From NCBI GenBank assembly GCA_949316495.1, contig OX439010.1:16858809-16922808 (forward strand): a stretch of DNA of 64,000 bases, in the 5' to 3' direction. The notes beneath the pieces are model-generated. The model was not told the DNA's origin. It saw nothing but the letters and a program-made list of their open reading frames with translations, and ran no database searches. Positions 50,247 through 58,668 of this stretch are shown piece after piece. This stretch comes from Amphiduros pacificus. Lineage: Eukaryota; Annelida; Polychaeta; Phyllodocida; Hesionidae. Each line of letters starts with the position of its first letter. The stretch's first letter is position 1. The translations under genes and the position numbers were made by a program.

Positions 50247-51539
50247 GGGTTCCTCTGTCATGTATCTTGTATGAATTCGGAGTCGATGACTTTTCAAATG
50301 AGCAGACCGAACAAACCTTTTGTCGCATAGATCACATTCGAAAGGCTTTTCTCCTGAATGTATTTTTTCATGTTTTTTCATATCACTAGCACGTGAGAAG
50401 GTTTTCTTGCAATGATCACAACTGAAAGGTTTTTCTCCAGTATGAATTATGTGATGTTCTTTCAGATGGGAAGACTTGAGGAACCTTTTGTCACACACTT
50501 CACAAGGGAAAAGCTTCTCCACATGTATCCTCTTGTGTAGTTTCAATGCTGCGGAATTAGCAAACCTTTTGTGACATTGATCACAACCGAATGGCCTCTC
50601 ATCTGTATGTACTGCTTTGTGACTGATCAAGTGACTTGCCTGGATAAATCTTTTGTCGCAATGATCGCAACTGAACGGTCTTTCTCCTGTATGTATTCTC
50701 ATGTGCGTTTTTAAGTAGCTGGGAATACAAAACCTTTTGTCACAGTATTCACAACGGTATGGCTTCTCTCCAGTGTGAATTTTCATGTGACGCTTTAAAT
50801 TACTTGTGTCATAAAATCGTTTGTCACATTCGTCACAACTGAGAAGTTTCTCTCCATGTATTTTAAAATGACGTGCCAAATAACCTGACGATGGAAACCT
50901 TTTGTCACACAGATGACATGCAAAGGGTTTCTCATTTGCTTCAGAGGCAATCGGTTCTGCAGTCATAGGAGAGCAAAATGAAAAATTATTTTCACAATCC
51001 GCCACCGGTTGTTCCTCTTCCATATTTGCATCGTAAACACCTTGTGCTGCTAAAAAATTGCTTTTCATATAGGATGGATAACCATCCATTGAATCATCTA
51101 CTTCTGTTTTGACAGTAACTGTTCCGTCCATCATAGGTGTGACATGTTGGACCTGATATGGCTGTATTGGTTCATTGGGATATACGTCGGCCTCATTTCC
51201 ACCATCATTGGTATCAAATTCACTTTTAATGCAGGACGAATTATCGCTTTCAAGTTCAATTTTCACACAAATCTGACCATCGCCTTCAAATTCACTTTTC
51301 ACGCATGACTGATCACTGCTTTCAAATTCACTTTTGATGTAAAATTGGTTACCACTCTCATCTATTTCTTCTTTGATCAAAACAGGTGTACATGAAAGGT
51401 CGCGATACTGTTGATCTCTATCGTCATGATCAGGATTTCTTGACACAGACTCTTCACCCGTAGAGTCAAAGTAGAACTCATTTTCTTCCTTTATTGGCCG
51501 TCCTGCCCAACCTTCTTGCTCACCACACTGTTCTGTCAT
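50235..51539 (-). CDS. ZNF-13: C2H2 zinc-finger protein, 8 fingers, 434 aa
   Basis: The start is MTEQCGEQEGWAGRPIKEE at 51539. It has seven psi-K-x-E motifs: two IKEE, IKSE, VKSE, VKIE, IKSE and VKTE. The pre-finger motif is worn to CSPMTAEPIASEANE. Eight fingers are complete. Fingers 1-3 pair with ZNF-16. The protein ends RYMTEEPSQV soon after finger 8 because of a frameshift, and a ninth finger lies out of frame beyond it. The truncation leaves a usable protein. The gene strand has AG at TTGCATATCATAG, about 35 bp upstream. Confidence 0.9.
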   Translation of the reverse strand: MTEQCGEQEGWAGRPIKEENEFYFDSTGEESVSRNPDHDDRDQQYRDLSCTPVLIKEEIDESGNQFYIKSEFESSDQSCVKSEFEGDGQICVKIELESDNSSCIKSEFDTNDGGNEADVYPNEPIQPYQVQHVTPMMDGTVTVKTEVDDSMDGYPSYMKSNFLAAQGVYDANMEEEQPVADCENNFSFCSPMTAEPIASEANEKPFACHLCDKRFPSSGYLARHFKIHGEKLLSCDECDKRFYDTSNLKRHMKIHTGEKPYRCEYCDKRFCIPSYLKTHMRIHTGERPFSCDHCDKRFIQASHLISHKAVHTDERPFGCDQCHKRFANSAALKLHKRIHVEKLFPCEVCDKRFLKSSHLKEHHIIHTGEKPFSCDHCKKTFSRASDMKKHEKIHSGEKPFECDLCDKRFVRSAHLKSHRLRIHTRYMTEEPSQV

Positions 51540-51654
51540 GATTCTCCAGTTCAGTTTAATCTTTAATACACTATGATATGCAAACTAGCTGTCTTTTTTG
51601 CAAGAAAATAGTGTTTGTAGAATCCAAATATGTAAAACAGGAAGTCTGTGATCT

Positions 51655-51746
51655 TGTATTAAATTTGTCCTTGACCTTTTAGATGCATATTCTTTCCTGA
51701 CCTTCATGCATTGAAGACTAAACACTTAAGGCCATCTGGTGTCAGA
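51655..51746 (-). promoter_or_regulatory. conserved 5' block of ZNF-13
   Basis: On the gene strand: CTGACACCAGATGGCC (51730-51745), AGTCTTCAATGCATGAAGGT, GGAAAG and AAAGGTCAAGGACAAATT. Of all copies this one and ZNF-16 are closest to the CTCF core CCASYAGRKGGC, with one mismatch. Confidence 0.55.
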
Positions 51747-52640
51747 ATCTATATTCACTTCTCTTTGTACTGGAGGATGGTCAGCCACAGCTCAGTGCCA
51801 CCTGGTTATGACCCACTAAAATTGTATAGCCTTGTTTAAACATTTTTGCTCACATGTTTCACATGCGTCCATGGAGCATATACATGTTTTGTCAGCCCAT
51901 GTCGGCCATATTTTGAAGTGCCCAGCTTCTACACTATGAGATGGCACTATTGCAATAAGGGTAGAACTGGTTTAAGTGGAAAGTGATTTGTACATATGCA
52001 GAAGAGAAATTGGGCTCATCAAAGTCATGTTTACTTTGACACTGGTTTTTATTGACTGGAAGTTACCTTCCGGTACCCCAATGATTGCTTTGTATTATAA
52101 AGCAATGACAAGTTTTACTGATGGATATACCCCAAATTGTGAATTAACTGAGAGGGCCAATCAGGTCTTTTTCGCTCGCGTTTGTTTTGACTTTAGGTCT
52201 GAATGTTTGAGGTTTTGATATGATTAAGCTGTAAGTCTATGGAGCTTACCCCGATTATCGGTCCATGGCGGCCATGTTTTGGCTCAATAATTCTGCTTAC
52301 ACCGTCAGATGTCGCTTTTGTTTGAGAAGTGATTTATGAGTGCGTGGTAGAGTAAGAAGATTTTGCCTTGGGTTTTTTTGCCTTGGGATTTTGCAAACTT
52401 ACGCGAGCTTGATTTTTAAAAATCAACACTTGTTTATGCTGTTTTTCAAAGTACGTCACATTTACAATGTTATCAAGAAAAATATAAAAAATAAAATATA
52501 CGGCTGTTATTAACTTTTCTTTTATTAATCTGTATGAACATTTCTGTTTCAATCTCTGTTATTTACTTTTCTTTTATTAATCACACCTGCAGGCTTTTAT
52601 TTCTGCATGTCTTGTTTGTTTGTCCGTTTCATTTTGAATA
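51747..52640. other. intergenic with paralogous segments
   Basis: GGTCAGCCACAGCTCAGTGC and CACCTGGTTAT (51779-51815) recur at 58710-58740. TGTTTGAGGTTTTGA with AAGTCTATGGAG occurs here (52205-52245), at 54570-54610 and at 58810-58860. These are shared ancient upstream DNA. No gene is seen. Confidence 0.45.
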
Positions 52641-52679
52641 ATATGTGAGTGATCATATTCACATGTGTAATATTACCAG

Positions 52680-52848
52680 ATTTTTCCTGACTAATTACAT
52701 ATTTCATCAACAAAATTATTGTCACACTGATCATAACTGGATATTATCTCTTTATCTTTGCATGAATCCTTTCTGGCCCCTGGGTTCTGGCCTATTCAAA
52801 CTACTGGATGAAAGGATTTTTTCATATTCATTTTAACTGAACGTCTTT
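52680..52848 (-). pseudogene. finger relics behind ZNF-14
   Basis: Minus strand shows an eroded SYDQCDNNF core (52722-52740) and a remnant tail. The parallel stretch 57320-57442 behind ZNF-16 holds the same relics, so they predate the split of these genes. Confidence 0.45.
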
Positions 52849-54076
52849 TTAATTATTTTTCTTTTTCCCTTTAGCATGTCGACTCAAATGTGTTCTCAAT
52901 CCTTTGGAATTGGTAAATCTTTTGTCACACTGATCACAACAGAATGGTCTTTCTCCTGTGTGTGTTCTCTGATGTTCTTTCAGAAGCCAAGAATAAAGAA
53001 ACTTTTTGTCGCACAGATCACAACTAAATGGCTTCTCTACTGTATGTATTTTCTGATGTGCTTTCAAATACATAGAAGTGAGGAATCTTTTGCCTCACAT
53101 ATCGCAACAAAACTGTTTCTCTCCTGTATGCATTTTCTGGTGTTGAGCGAACCTTTTGCCACACTGATCACAGCTGGATAACTTCCATCCTGAATGTATC
53201 ACTTGGTGCTCTTTCAAATAATAAGGTTTAGTAAACTTTTTCTCACACAGATCACAGCTGAAATCCTTTTGCTCAGCATGTACTCTCAGTATGTGAATAA
53301 TTAATCTGTAGGAAAAAGCAAACCCTTTCTTACACTGCTTACCAATAAATGGTTTCTCTCCCGTATGTGTGGTCATGTGACTTCTCAATGTATTTAAACA
53401 GAGAAACCGTTTGTCACATTGTTCACAACTGAGAAGCTTCTCTCCATGTATTTTAGAATGAGAGACCAACTGGCGTGCCTTCAAAAACCTTTCATCACAC
53501 TGACCACAAACAAAAGGTTTCTCATCTGTGTCAGATCCGATCGGTGCTATTATCACAGGTGAACCAAATGATGTAGTATCTTGAGGAATTGACTCCGGTC
53601 GTTTACTCTCTATATTTTCCTCATATATAGTTTGTGTTCTTAGCAATTCACTCTTCACAGATAGTGGGTTTTCATCAATATTTTCATCTGTTTCTGTTTT
53701 GATCATTGCTGACTCTGTCATGGGTGTGACATAGAGAACTTGTCGTTGTATGGGATCATCTGAAATTATTTCTGCAGCTTCAGATTCACTTTTTGCATAC
53801 ATGTGGTCATTGTTTTCATGACCCATTTTCACACATAACTGATCATTGCTGTAGAACTCACTTTTCACACTTAAATGTTCACTTTTTATACACGACTCAT
53901 CACTGCTGTTGACTGTTTCCATTTTGATCAAGACAGTTGTACATATGGATATCAATATGATCATGACCTGAATTTTTGGTCACAGATTCTTTATCAACCA
54001 AGTCAACCCAGCACTCTTTCTCTTCCTTCAAGGTTAATTCTGTCCATCCATCTTGCTCACCACACTGTTGTGCCAT
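52849..54076 (-). pseudogene. ZNF-14: zinc-finger pseudogene related to ZNF-15
   Basis: The family start MAQQCGEQDGWTEL is at 54076. A frameshift lies near 53930-53960, between the HDHIDI and CTTVLIKMET segments. The second frame carries IKME, IKSE, VKSE, IKTE, VKSE and GSPVIIAPIGSDTDE, nearly identical to ZNF-15. Finger 3 has lost its first Cys, and finger 5 lacks its middle. At 53095-53097 the second Cys of a finger (FCCDM-x-GKRF) is TGA, in frame with three more finger segments that follow. With two disabling changes and damaged fingers it is probably dead, although its later fingers are still well preserved. Confidence 0.82.
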
Positions 54077-54156
54077 GTTTTGACTGTCAAATGACATCTT
54101 TGATATTTAATACGGTGAAAAAGAACATTGCATGGTCCAGACAAATTGTGTATCAT

Positions 54157-54404
54157 GGGTGCACATGATTGAAGCCGGCGGTTTCCATCAAAATCTGCCG
54201 CAAACCGCCAGATATCACCGGTTACACACGATTGGGCGGCGGTCTTGCTGCCGGCGAAAGCGGCGGTCCGCCAAATCCGCCGGGCTATTTCTCCCGGCGG
54301 GCCGGCGAAGGATGGACTCGCCACTTACACACGATTGGTCTGGCGGAAAGTGCCACTTTGCACACGATTGTGTATAGGCGGGCGGGTTCCAATCGTGTGT
54401 ACCC
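54157..54404. mobile_element. GC-rich MITE, 248 bp, related type
   Basis: Ends GGGTGCACATGATTG and CAATCGTGTGTACCC are inverted, with CAT on both sides (54154-54156 and 54405-54407). ACACGATTG recurs four times inside and at the end, so the element looks built of nested copies. It shares the ACGATTGG core and the 3-bp target duplication with 13191-13395. Confidence 0.7.
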
Positions 54405-54439
54405 CATGAGATAGTATGTCTTGACTTGGGGTGTGACTA

Positions 54440-54500
54440 TTCAGTTTTTCCTTGACCTTGAACATACATTTACTTTCCTTACCTTGAGGCATTGAAGACG
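54440..54500 (-). promoter_or_regulatory. conserved 5' block of ZNF-14
   Basis: On the gene strand: GTCTTCAATGCCTCAAG with the donor GTAAGG at 54482, then GGAAAG and CAAGGTCAAGGAAAAA. The promoter half with ACACCAGATGG is not seen. Confidence 0.5.
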
Positions 54501-55034
54501 AATAGCTAATACTTGTCTTCCTGATATTTGTTATTTTTGCTTTTGTTGTTTTTGCCTTCAGGGCTGAATGTTCGAGGTTTCAATTTATTTGGCTGTACGT
54601 CTATGGAGCATACACCTATTATCTGTCCATATTGGCCATGTTTTGTTTCTGTTGCACCATCAAATGACACTTTTGCATGAAATACCAGTAATTTGAGTGT
54701 GTAGAGTTCAGGGATTTCTTTAATTTGCAAAAACTGTCTGAGCTTGATTTTTTTTACAAATCAGCACTTGTTTTTCTTGCTTTATGTTGCTTTCTGGGCT
54801 GGATGTTTTGATATTTATGCTGTCTATGAAGTCTATGGAGTGTCATTTATTGAAAATTGGTTGGCATGAAAGAAAGAACAGTCGTATCTAATTCAGATCT
54901 ATATCAATGTCATTCATGGCAATTTCAGTATTTTCCATATTATCTAGAAAATAAAACTTGATATTGGATTTATTTAAATTTATTATTGACATATTCAAAG
55001 GTTTGCCTCAATGTTGGAGGCATTAACTTATAAG
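54501..55034. other. intergenic, 3' of ZNF-15
   Basis: Ancient shared segment (GAATGTTCGAGGTTTCAAT, CTATGGAGCATAC), then AT-rich DNA. TTTATT at 55035-55040 reads AATAAA on the gene strand, 30 bp past the stop of ZNF-15, and may be its poly(A) signal. Confidence 0.4.
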
Positions 55035-55069
55035 TTTATTTTGACTAGAACACAGAGAAATCTATTCTA

Positions 55070-56215
55070 TCAATGGTCAGAACTAAGTTTCTCTCCTTCA
55101 TGTATTCTCATGTGCCTTTTTAAACTACTAGCAATATAAAACCTTTTGTCACACTGATCACAACCAAATTCCTTCTCATCTGTATGTATTTTTTTGTGAC
55201 TTTTCAAGTGGCTTGAGTGGTTGAACTTTTTGTCACACTGATCACAGTTGAAAGGTTTTTCTCCTGTATGTATTCTCATGTGTATCTTTAAATTACTTGG
55301 ACTGAAAAAACATTTGTCACACTGATCACAAATAAAAGTCTTCTCTCCTGTATGTATTTTTTTGTGACTTGTCAAGTGACTTGGGTGGTTAAACTTTTTG
55401 TCACACTGATCACAACTGAATGGCCTTTCTCCTGTGTGTCTTCTCATGTGCGTTCTAAGACGACTTGCCAAACAAAACCCTTTGTTACATTGATTACAAT
55501 TGAATGGTTTCTCTCCTGTATGTGTGGTCATGTGACTTCTCAATGTATTTAAATTGTGAAATTTCTTGTCACATTGTTCACAACTGAGACGCGTCTCACC
55601 GTGTATTTTAAAATGATCAGCCAACTGGCGTGCCTTCAAAAACCTTTCATCACACTGACCACAAACAAAAGGTTTCTCATCTGTGTCAGATCCGATCGGT
55701 GCTATTATCACAGGTGAACCAAATGATGTAGTATCTTGAGGAATTTTCTCAAGCTGTTCATGATCTGTTTTTGCCTGATGTACAGTTTGTGTTCTTAATA
55801 ATTCACAGTCCTTCACAGCTAAAATGTGTTCATCAATAGCTTCATCTGACTCTGTTTTGAAATGAAATGTGACATTCAGAACTTGATGTTGTATTGGCCC
55901 ATTAATACTTTTTTCTACAGCTTCTTCAGCATCATACATATCAAATTCACTTTTCACACATAACTGATCATTGCTGTCAAACTCACTTTTCACACTCAAA
56001 TGTTCTCTCTTTATACATGACTCCTCACTGCTGTTGACTGTTTCCATTTTGATTGAGACAGGTGTACACGAGGAATCATGATATGCTTCATCAATCACAT
56101 GATGAATTGTATTTTTTGTCACAGACTCTTCATCAGCAGAGTGAAAGTAGAACTCTTTCTCTTCTTTAACTGGAAATCTTGTCCATCCATCTTGGTCACC
56201 ACACCATTCTGCCAT
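55070..56215 (-). CDS. ZNF-15: C2H2 zinc-finger protein, 7 fingers, 381 aa
   Basis: The start is the ATG at 56215 (MAEWCGDQDGWTRFPVKEE). The frame runs 15 bp further up without an ATG. Motifs: VKEE, IKME, IKRE, two VKSE and FKTE, then GSPVIIAPIGSDTDE. Seven complete fingers follow. Fingers 4 and 6 (KKFNHPSHLTSH and KKFNHSSHLKSH) are near copies, so an internal two-finger duplication is likely. The protein ends soon after finger 7. It is the intact partner of the ZNF-14 pseudogene. Confidence 0.9.
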   Translation of the reverse strand: MAEWCGDQDGWTRFPVKEEKEFYFHSADEESVTKNTIHHVIDEAYHDSSCTPVSIKMETVNSSEESCIKREHLSVKSEFDSNDQLCVKSEFDMYDAEEAVEKSINGPIQHQVLNVTFHFKTESDEAIDEHILAVKDCELLRTQTVHQAKTDHEQLEKIPQDTTSFGSPVIIAPIGSDTDEKPFVCGQCDERFLKARQLADHFKIHGETRLSCEQCDKKFHNLNTLRSHMTTHTGEKPFNCNQCNKGFCLASRLRTHMRRHTGERPFSCDQCDKKFNHPSHLTSHKKIHTGEKTFICDQCDKCFFSPSNLKIHMRIHTGEKPFNCDQCDKKFNHSSHLKSHKKIHTDEKEFGCDQCDKRFYIASSLKRHMRIHEGEKLSSDH

Positions 56216-56317
56216 GATTCTGCAGTTCACTATAATCTTTGCTACTCAATAAGGTACATAAGAACCTTGTATTTTTCATGAAAATTATATTTGAAGAATC
56301 TATGAGTTGGGGTTTCT

Positions 56318-56545
56318 GATTTGATTTGATTTGATATGTTGGCCGCTCCACTTTTGTCTCGTGGGCACTCAGAGCCTACGCAGCGTGGCTACCCAGCTAG
56401 AGGGGAGATCCAATACGCACTATCTCCAATCTGTGAGTAGCACTCGTGCTGACCGCCCGGTGCAGGCCCCTACACTGATGAAAAGCTACCCTATCTAATT
56501 ATCACCTTCTGCACTGACAACTTTCACCTCAACACTCACTCCTTC
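56318..56545 (-). repeat. SINE-like repeat, best-preserved copy, upstream of ZNF-15
   Basis: Read on the minus strand: head with GATAGGGTAGC, GGGGCCTGCACCGGGCGGTC, then AGATTGGAGATAGTGCG, CTAGCTGGGTAGCCACGC, GAGTGCCCACGAGACAAAAG, TGGAGCGGCCAAC and a tail of repeated AAATC. Length about 228 bp. The tail and size suggest a SINE, but I cannot identify a convincing A or B box. It lies between the donor at 56615 and the ATG, that is, inside the proposed 5' intron. Confidence 0.6.
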
Positions 56546-56574
56546 CCTTGGGCTGACTCTCTGGTGGTTCTTGT

Positions 56575-56668
56575 CAATTTGTCCTTGACCTTGCATATAC
56601 ATCTACTTTCCTTACCTTCAAGCATTGAAGACTAATAGCTACAACTTTACCACACCACCTGGTGTCAG
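56575..56668 (-). promoter_or_regulatory. conserved 5' block of ZNF-15, with splice donor
   Basis: On the gene strand: TGACACCAGGTGGTG (56654-56668), AGTCTTCAATGCTTGAAG then GTAAGGAAAG. The GT of this strong donor is at 56615-56614. CAAGGTCAAGGACAAATT follows. This reads as the end of a non-coding first exon. Confidence 0.6.
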
Positions 56669-56841
56669 AATCCATATTTACTTATCTTTGTCCTATTCAT
56701 GAGGTCGGGAGGTGCACCCATTTGCTGCTAATGAATGGGTGTGAAAGAACAGCCATATTTATCAGCTATTCTGATCCATATTGATATCATTTGTAGCAAT
56801 TTCAGTATTTTCAGTGCTCTCAAGAGTATCAAATTTTGAAT

Positions 56842-56960
56842 TCTCGCAATCGGCTCCCCATATCCGCTGCATTTTCACAGCGCTACAATCATTTTTGACC
56901 AAATTTGTTGCACACGGCACATCCAGAACAGTGGCGGCAGTTTGTTTGGGGCATTTTTGA
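56842..56960. repeat. partial copy of the MITE at 42167
   Basis: TCTCGCAATCGGCTCCCC, ATATCCGCTGCATTTTCA and CAGCGCTACAATC match the left part of 42167-42511. No right end is found. Confidence 0.5.
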
Positions 56961-57219
56961 CTGGGGCATCCAGATAAATGTTGATTAAAACTCTATTAGA
57001 ATTGCTGGAGAACTCAAACTGTGGATAAACTCAACTTGAGGACAAATTAGGTCTTTTCTGTTGATATCCTAAATACTTCATTCACAAAACTAACAAGAAA
57101 CATATCTTTAAAAAATGAGTCTGTACTTTTTAATTTTTCCCCAATACTTATAATACATGTGGGCTTTCATTTCTGAATGTCTTGTTTGCAACATTTAAAT
57201 TGATATATATATTACCAAA

Positions 57220-57442
57220 CTTTGTCACATTAATCATAACTGTAATACCTGTATGACTTTATTTTACTCTGCCTACATCTTTATTTTTTTCCCTGACCAA
57301 TCACACATTCTTTAAAAAAACATTATTATCACACTGATCAAAACTAGACAAGTTATCTCTTTATCTTTGTATAAATCCTTTTGTGCCTTTTCAAATGACT
57401 GGACTGAAAGAATCATCTTTTTCCACTCTGACTGAATGGCTT
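57220..57442 (-). pseudogene. finger relics behind ZNF-16
   Basis: Minus strand past the stop shows two eroded fingers: one with an HLKRHKRIYTK-like tail (57370-57400), and another with only a SYD core near 57225-57245. They parallel the relics behind ZNF-14. Confidence 0.45.
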
Positions 57443-58471
57443 CTATTTTTTGTGTTTTTTTATCTTCCCTTCGGTATGTCGTTTCAAGTGAGCTTTCAAT
57501 CCTTTTGAATAAGCAAATTTTATCTCACACTTATCACAACTGAATGGCTTCTCTCCTGCATGTGTGTTTTTGTGATTTCTCAAGTGACTTGACCGTATAA
57601 ATCTTTTGTCACACTGATCACAACTGAACGGTCTTTCTCCTGTATGTATTTTCATGTGCGTTTTTAAGTAGCTGGGAATACAAAACCTTTTGTCACAGTA
57701 TTCACAACGGTATGGCTTCTCTCCAGTATGTGTTTTCACATGGCGCTTCAAATTACTTGAGTCATAAAATCGTTTATCACATTCGTCACAACTGAGAAGT
57801 TTCTCTCCATGTATTTTAAAATGACGTGTCAAATAATCTGATGTTGTAAACCTTTTTTCACACACAGTACAAGCAAAAGGTTTCTCATTTGCATCAGAGG
57901 CAATCGGTTCTGCACTCACAGGAGAGCAAAATGAAAAATTATTTTCACAATCTGCCACTGATTGTTCTATTTTGATATTTGCATTATAAACACCTTGTGC
58001 TGTTAAAAGATTGCTTTTCATATAACCATCCATAGAATCATCTACTTCTGTTTTGACAGTAACTGTTCCGTCCATCATAGGTGTGACATGTTGGACCTGA
58101 TATGGCTGTATTGGTTCATTGGGATATACGTCGGCCTCATTTCCACCATCATTGGTATCAAATTCACTTTTAACGCAGGATGGACTATTGCTTTCAAGTT
58201 CTATTTTCACACAAATCTGACCATCGCCTTCAAACTCACTTTTCACACATAACTGATCACTGCTTTCAAACTCACTTTTGATGTATAATTGATCACTGCT
58301 GGTGTCTGTTTCTCCTTTGATCAAAACAGGTGTACATGAAAGGTCGCGATACTGTTGAACTCTATCGTCATGATCAGGATTTCTTGACACAGGCTCTTCA
58401 CAGTAGAACTCATTTTCTTCCTTTATTGGCTGTCCTGTCCAACCTTCTTGCTCACCACACGGTTCTGTCAT
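57443..58471 (-). CDS. ZNF-16: C2H2 zinc-finger protein, 5 fingers, 342 aa
   Basis: The start is MTEPCGEQEGWTGQPIKEE at 58471. It has seven psi-K-x-E motifs (IKEE, IKGE, IKSE, VKSE, VKIE, VKSE, VKTE), then CSPVSAEPIASDANE. The five complete fingers are the shortest array here. The basic tail (KRHTEGKIKKHKK) may serve nuclear import. It is a close relative of ZNF-13 in the N-terminal region and fingers 1-3. Relics past the stop show that the array was once longer. Acceptor-like TTTGTATATTTTAG ends at 58503. Confidence 0.9.
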   Translation of the reverse strand: MTEPCGEQEGWTGQPIKEENEFYCEEPVSRNPDHDDRVQQYRDLSCTPVLIKGETDTSSDQLYIKSEFESSDQLCVKSEFEGDGQICVKIELESNSPSCVKSEFDTNDGGNEADVYPNEPIQPYQVQHVTPMMDGTVTVKTEVDDSMDGYMKSNLLTAQGVYNANIKIEQSVADCENNFSFCSPVSAEPIASDANEKPFACTVCEKRFTTSDYLTRHFKIHGEKLLSCDECDKRFYDSSNLKRHVKTHTGEKPYRCEYCDKRFCIPSYLKTHMKIHTGERPFSCDQCDKRFIRSSHLRNHKNTHAGEKPFSCDKCEIKFAYSKGLKAHLKRHTEGKIKKHKK

Positions 58472-58584
58472 GATTCTCCAGTTAAGTTTAATCTTTAATA
58501 CACTAAAATATACAAATCAGCTGTCTTTTTCACAACAAAATAATGCTTGTTGAATCCTGTAAAACAGGAAGTCAACAAAAAATC

Positions 58585-58668
58585 AATTTGTCCTTGACCT
58601 TGTAGATACATCTTCTTTCCTTACCTTCACTCATTGAAGACTGAACACTTAAGGCCATCTGGTGTCGG
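58585..58668 (-). promoter_or_regulatory. conserved 5' block of ZNF-16, with splice donor
   Basis: On the gene strand: CGACACCAGATGGCC (58653-58667), AGTCTTCAATGAGTGAAG then GTAAGGAAAG (GT at 58624-58623), and CAAGGTCAAGGACAAATT. With the acceptor at 58503 this predicts a 5' intron of 122 bp, ending 31 bp before the ATG. Confidence 0.6.

Noticed and set aside
53095-53097. TGA as selenocysteine in ZNF-14 (Cys to TGA)
   Set aside because: Attractive because Sec replaces Cys, but the same gene has a frameshift upstream and damaged fingers, and I see no SECIS-like structure. A nonsense mutation is simpler.
54132-54414. GC-rich overlapping frames on both strands
   Set aside because: They lie wholly inside the GC-rich MITE, where stop codons are rare.
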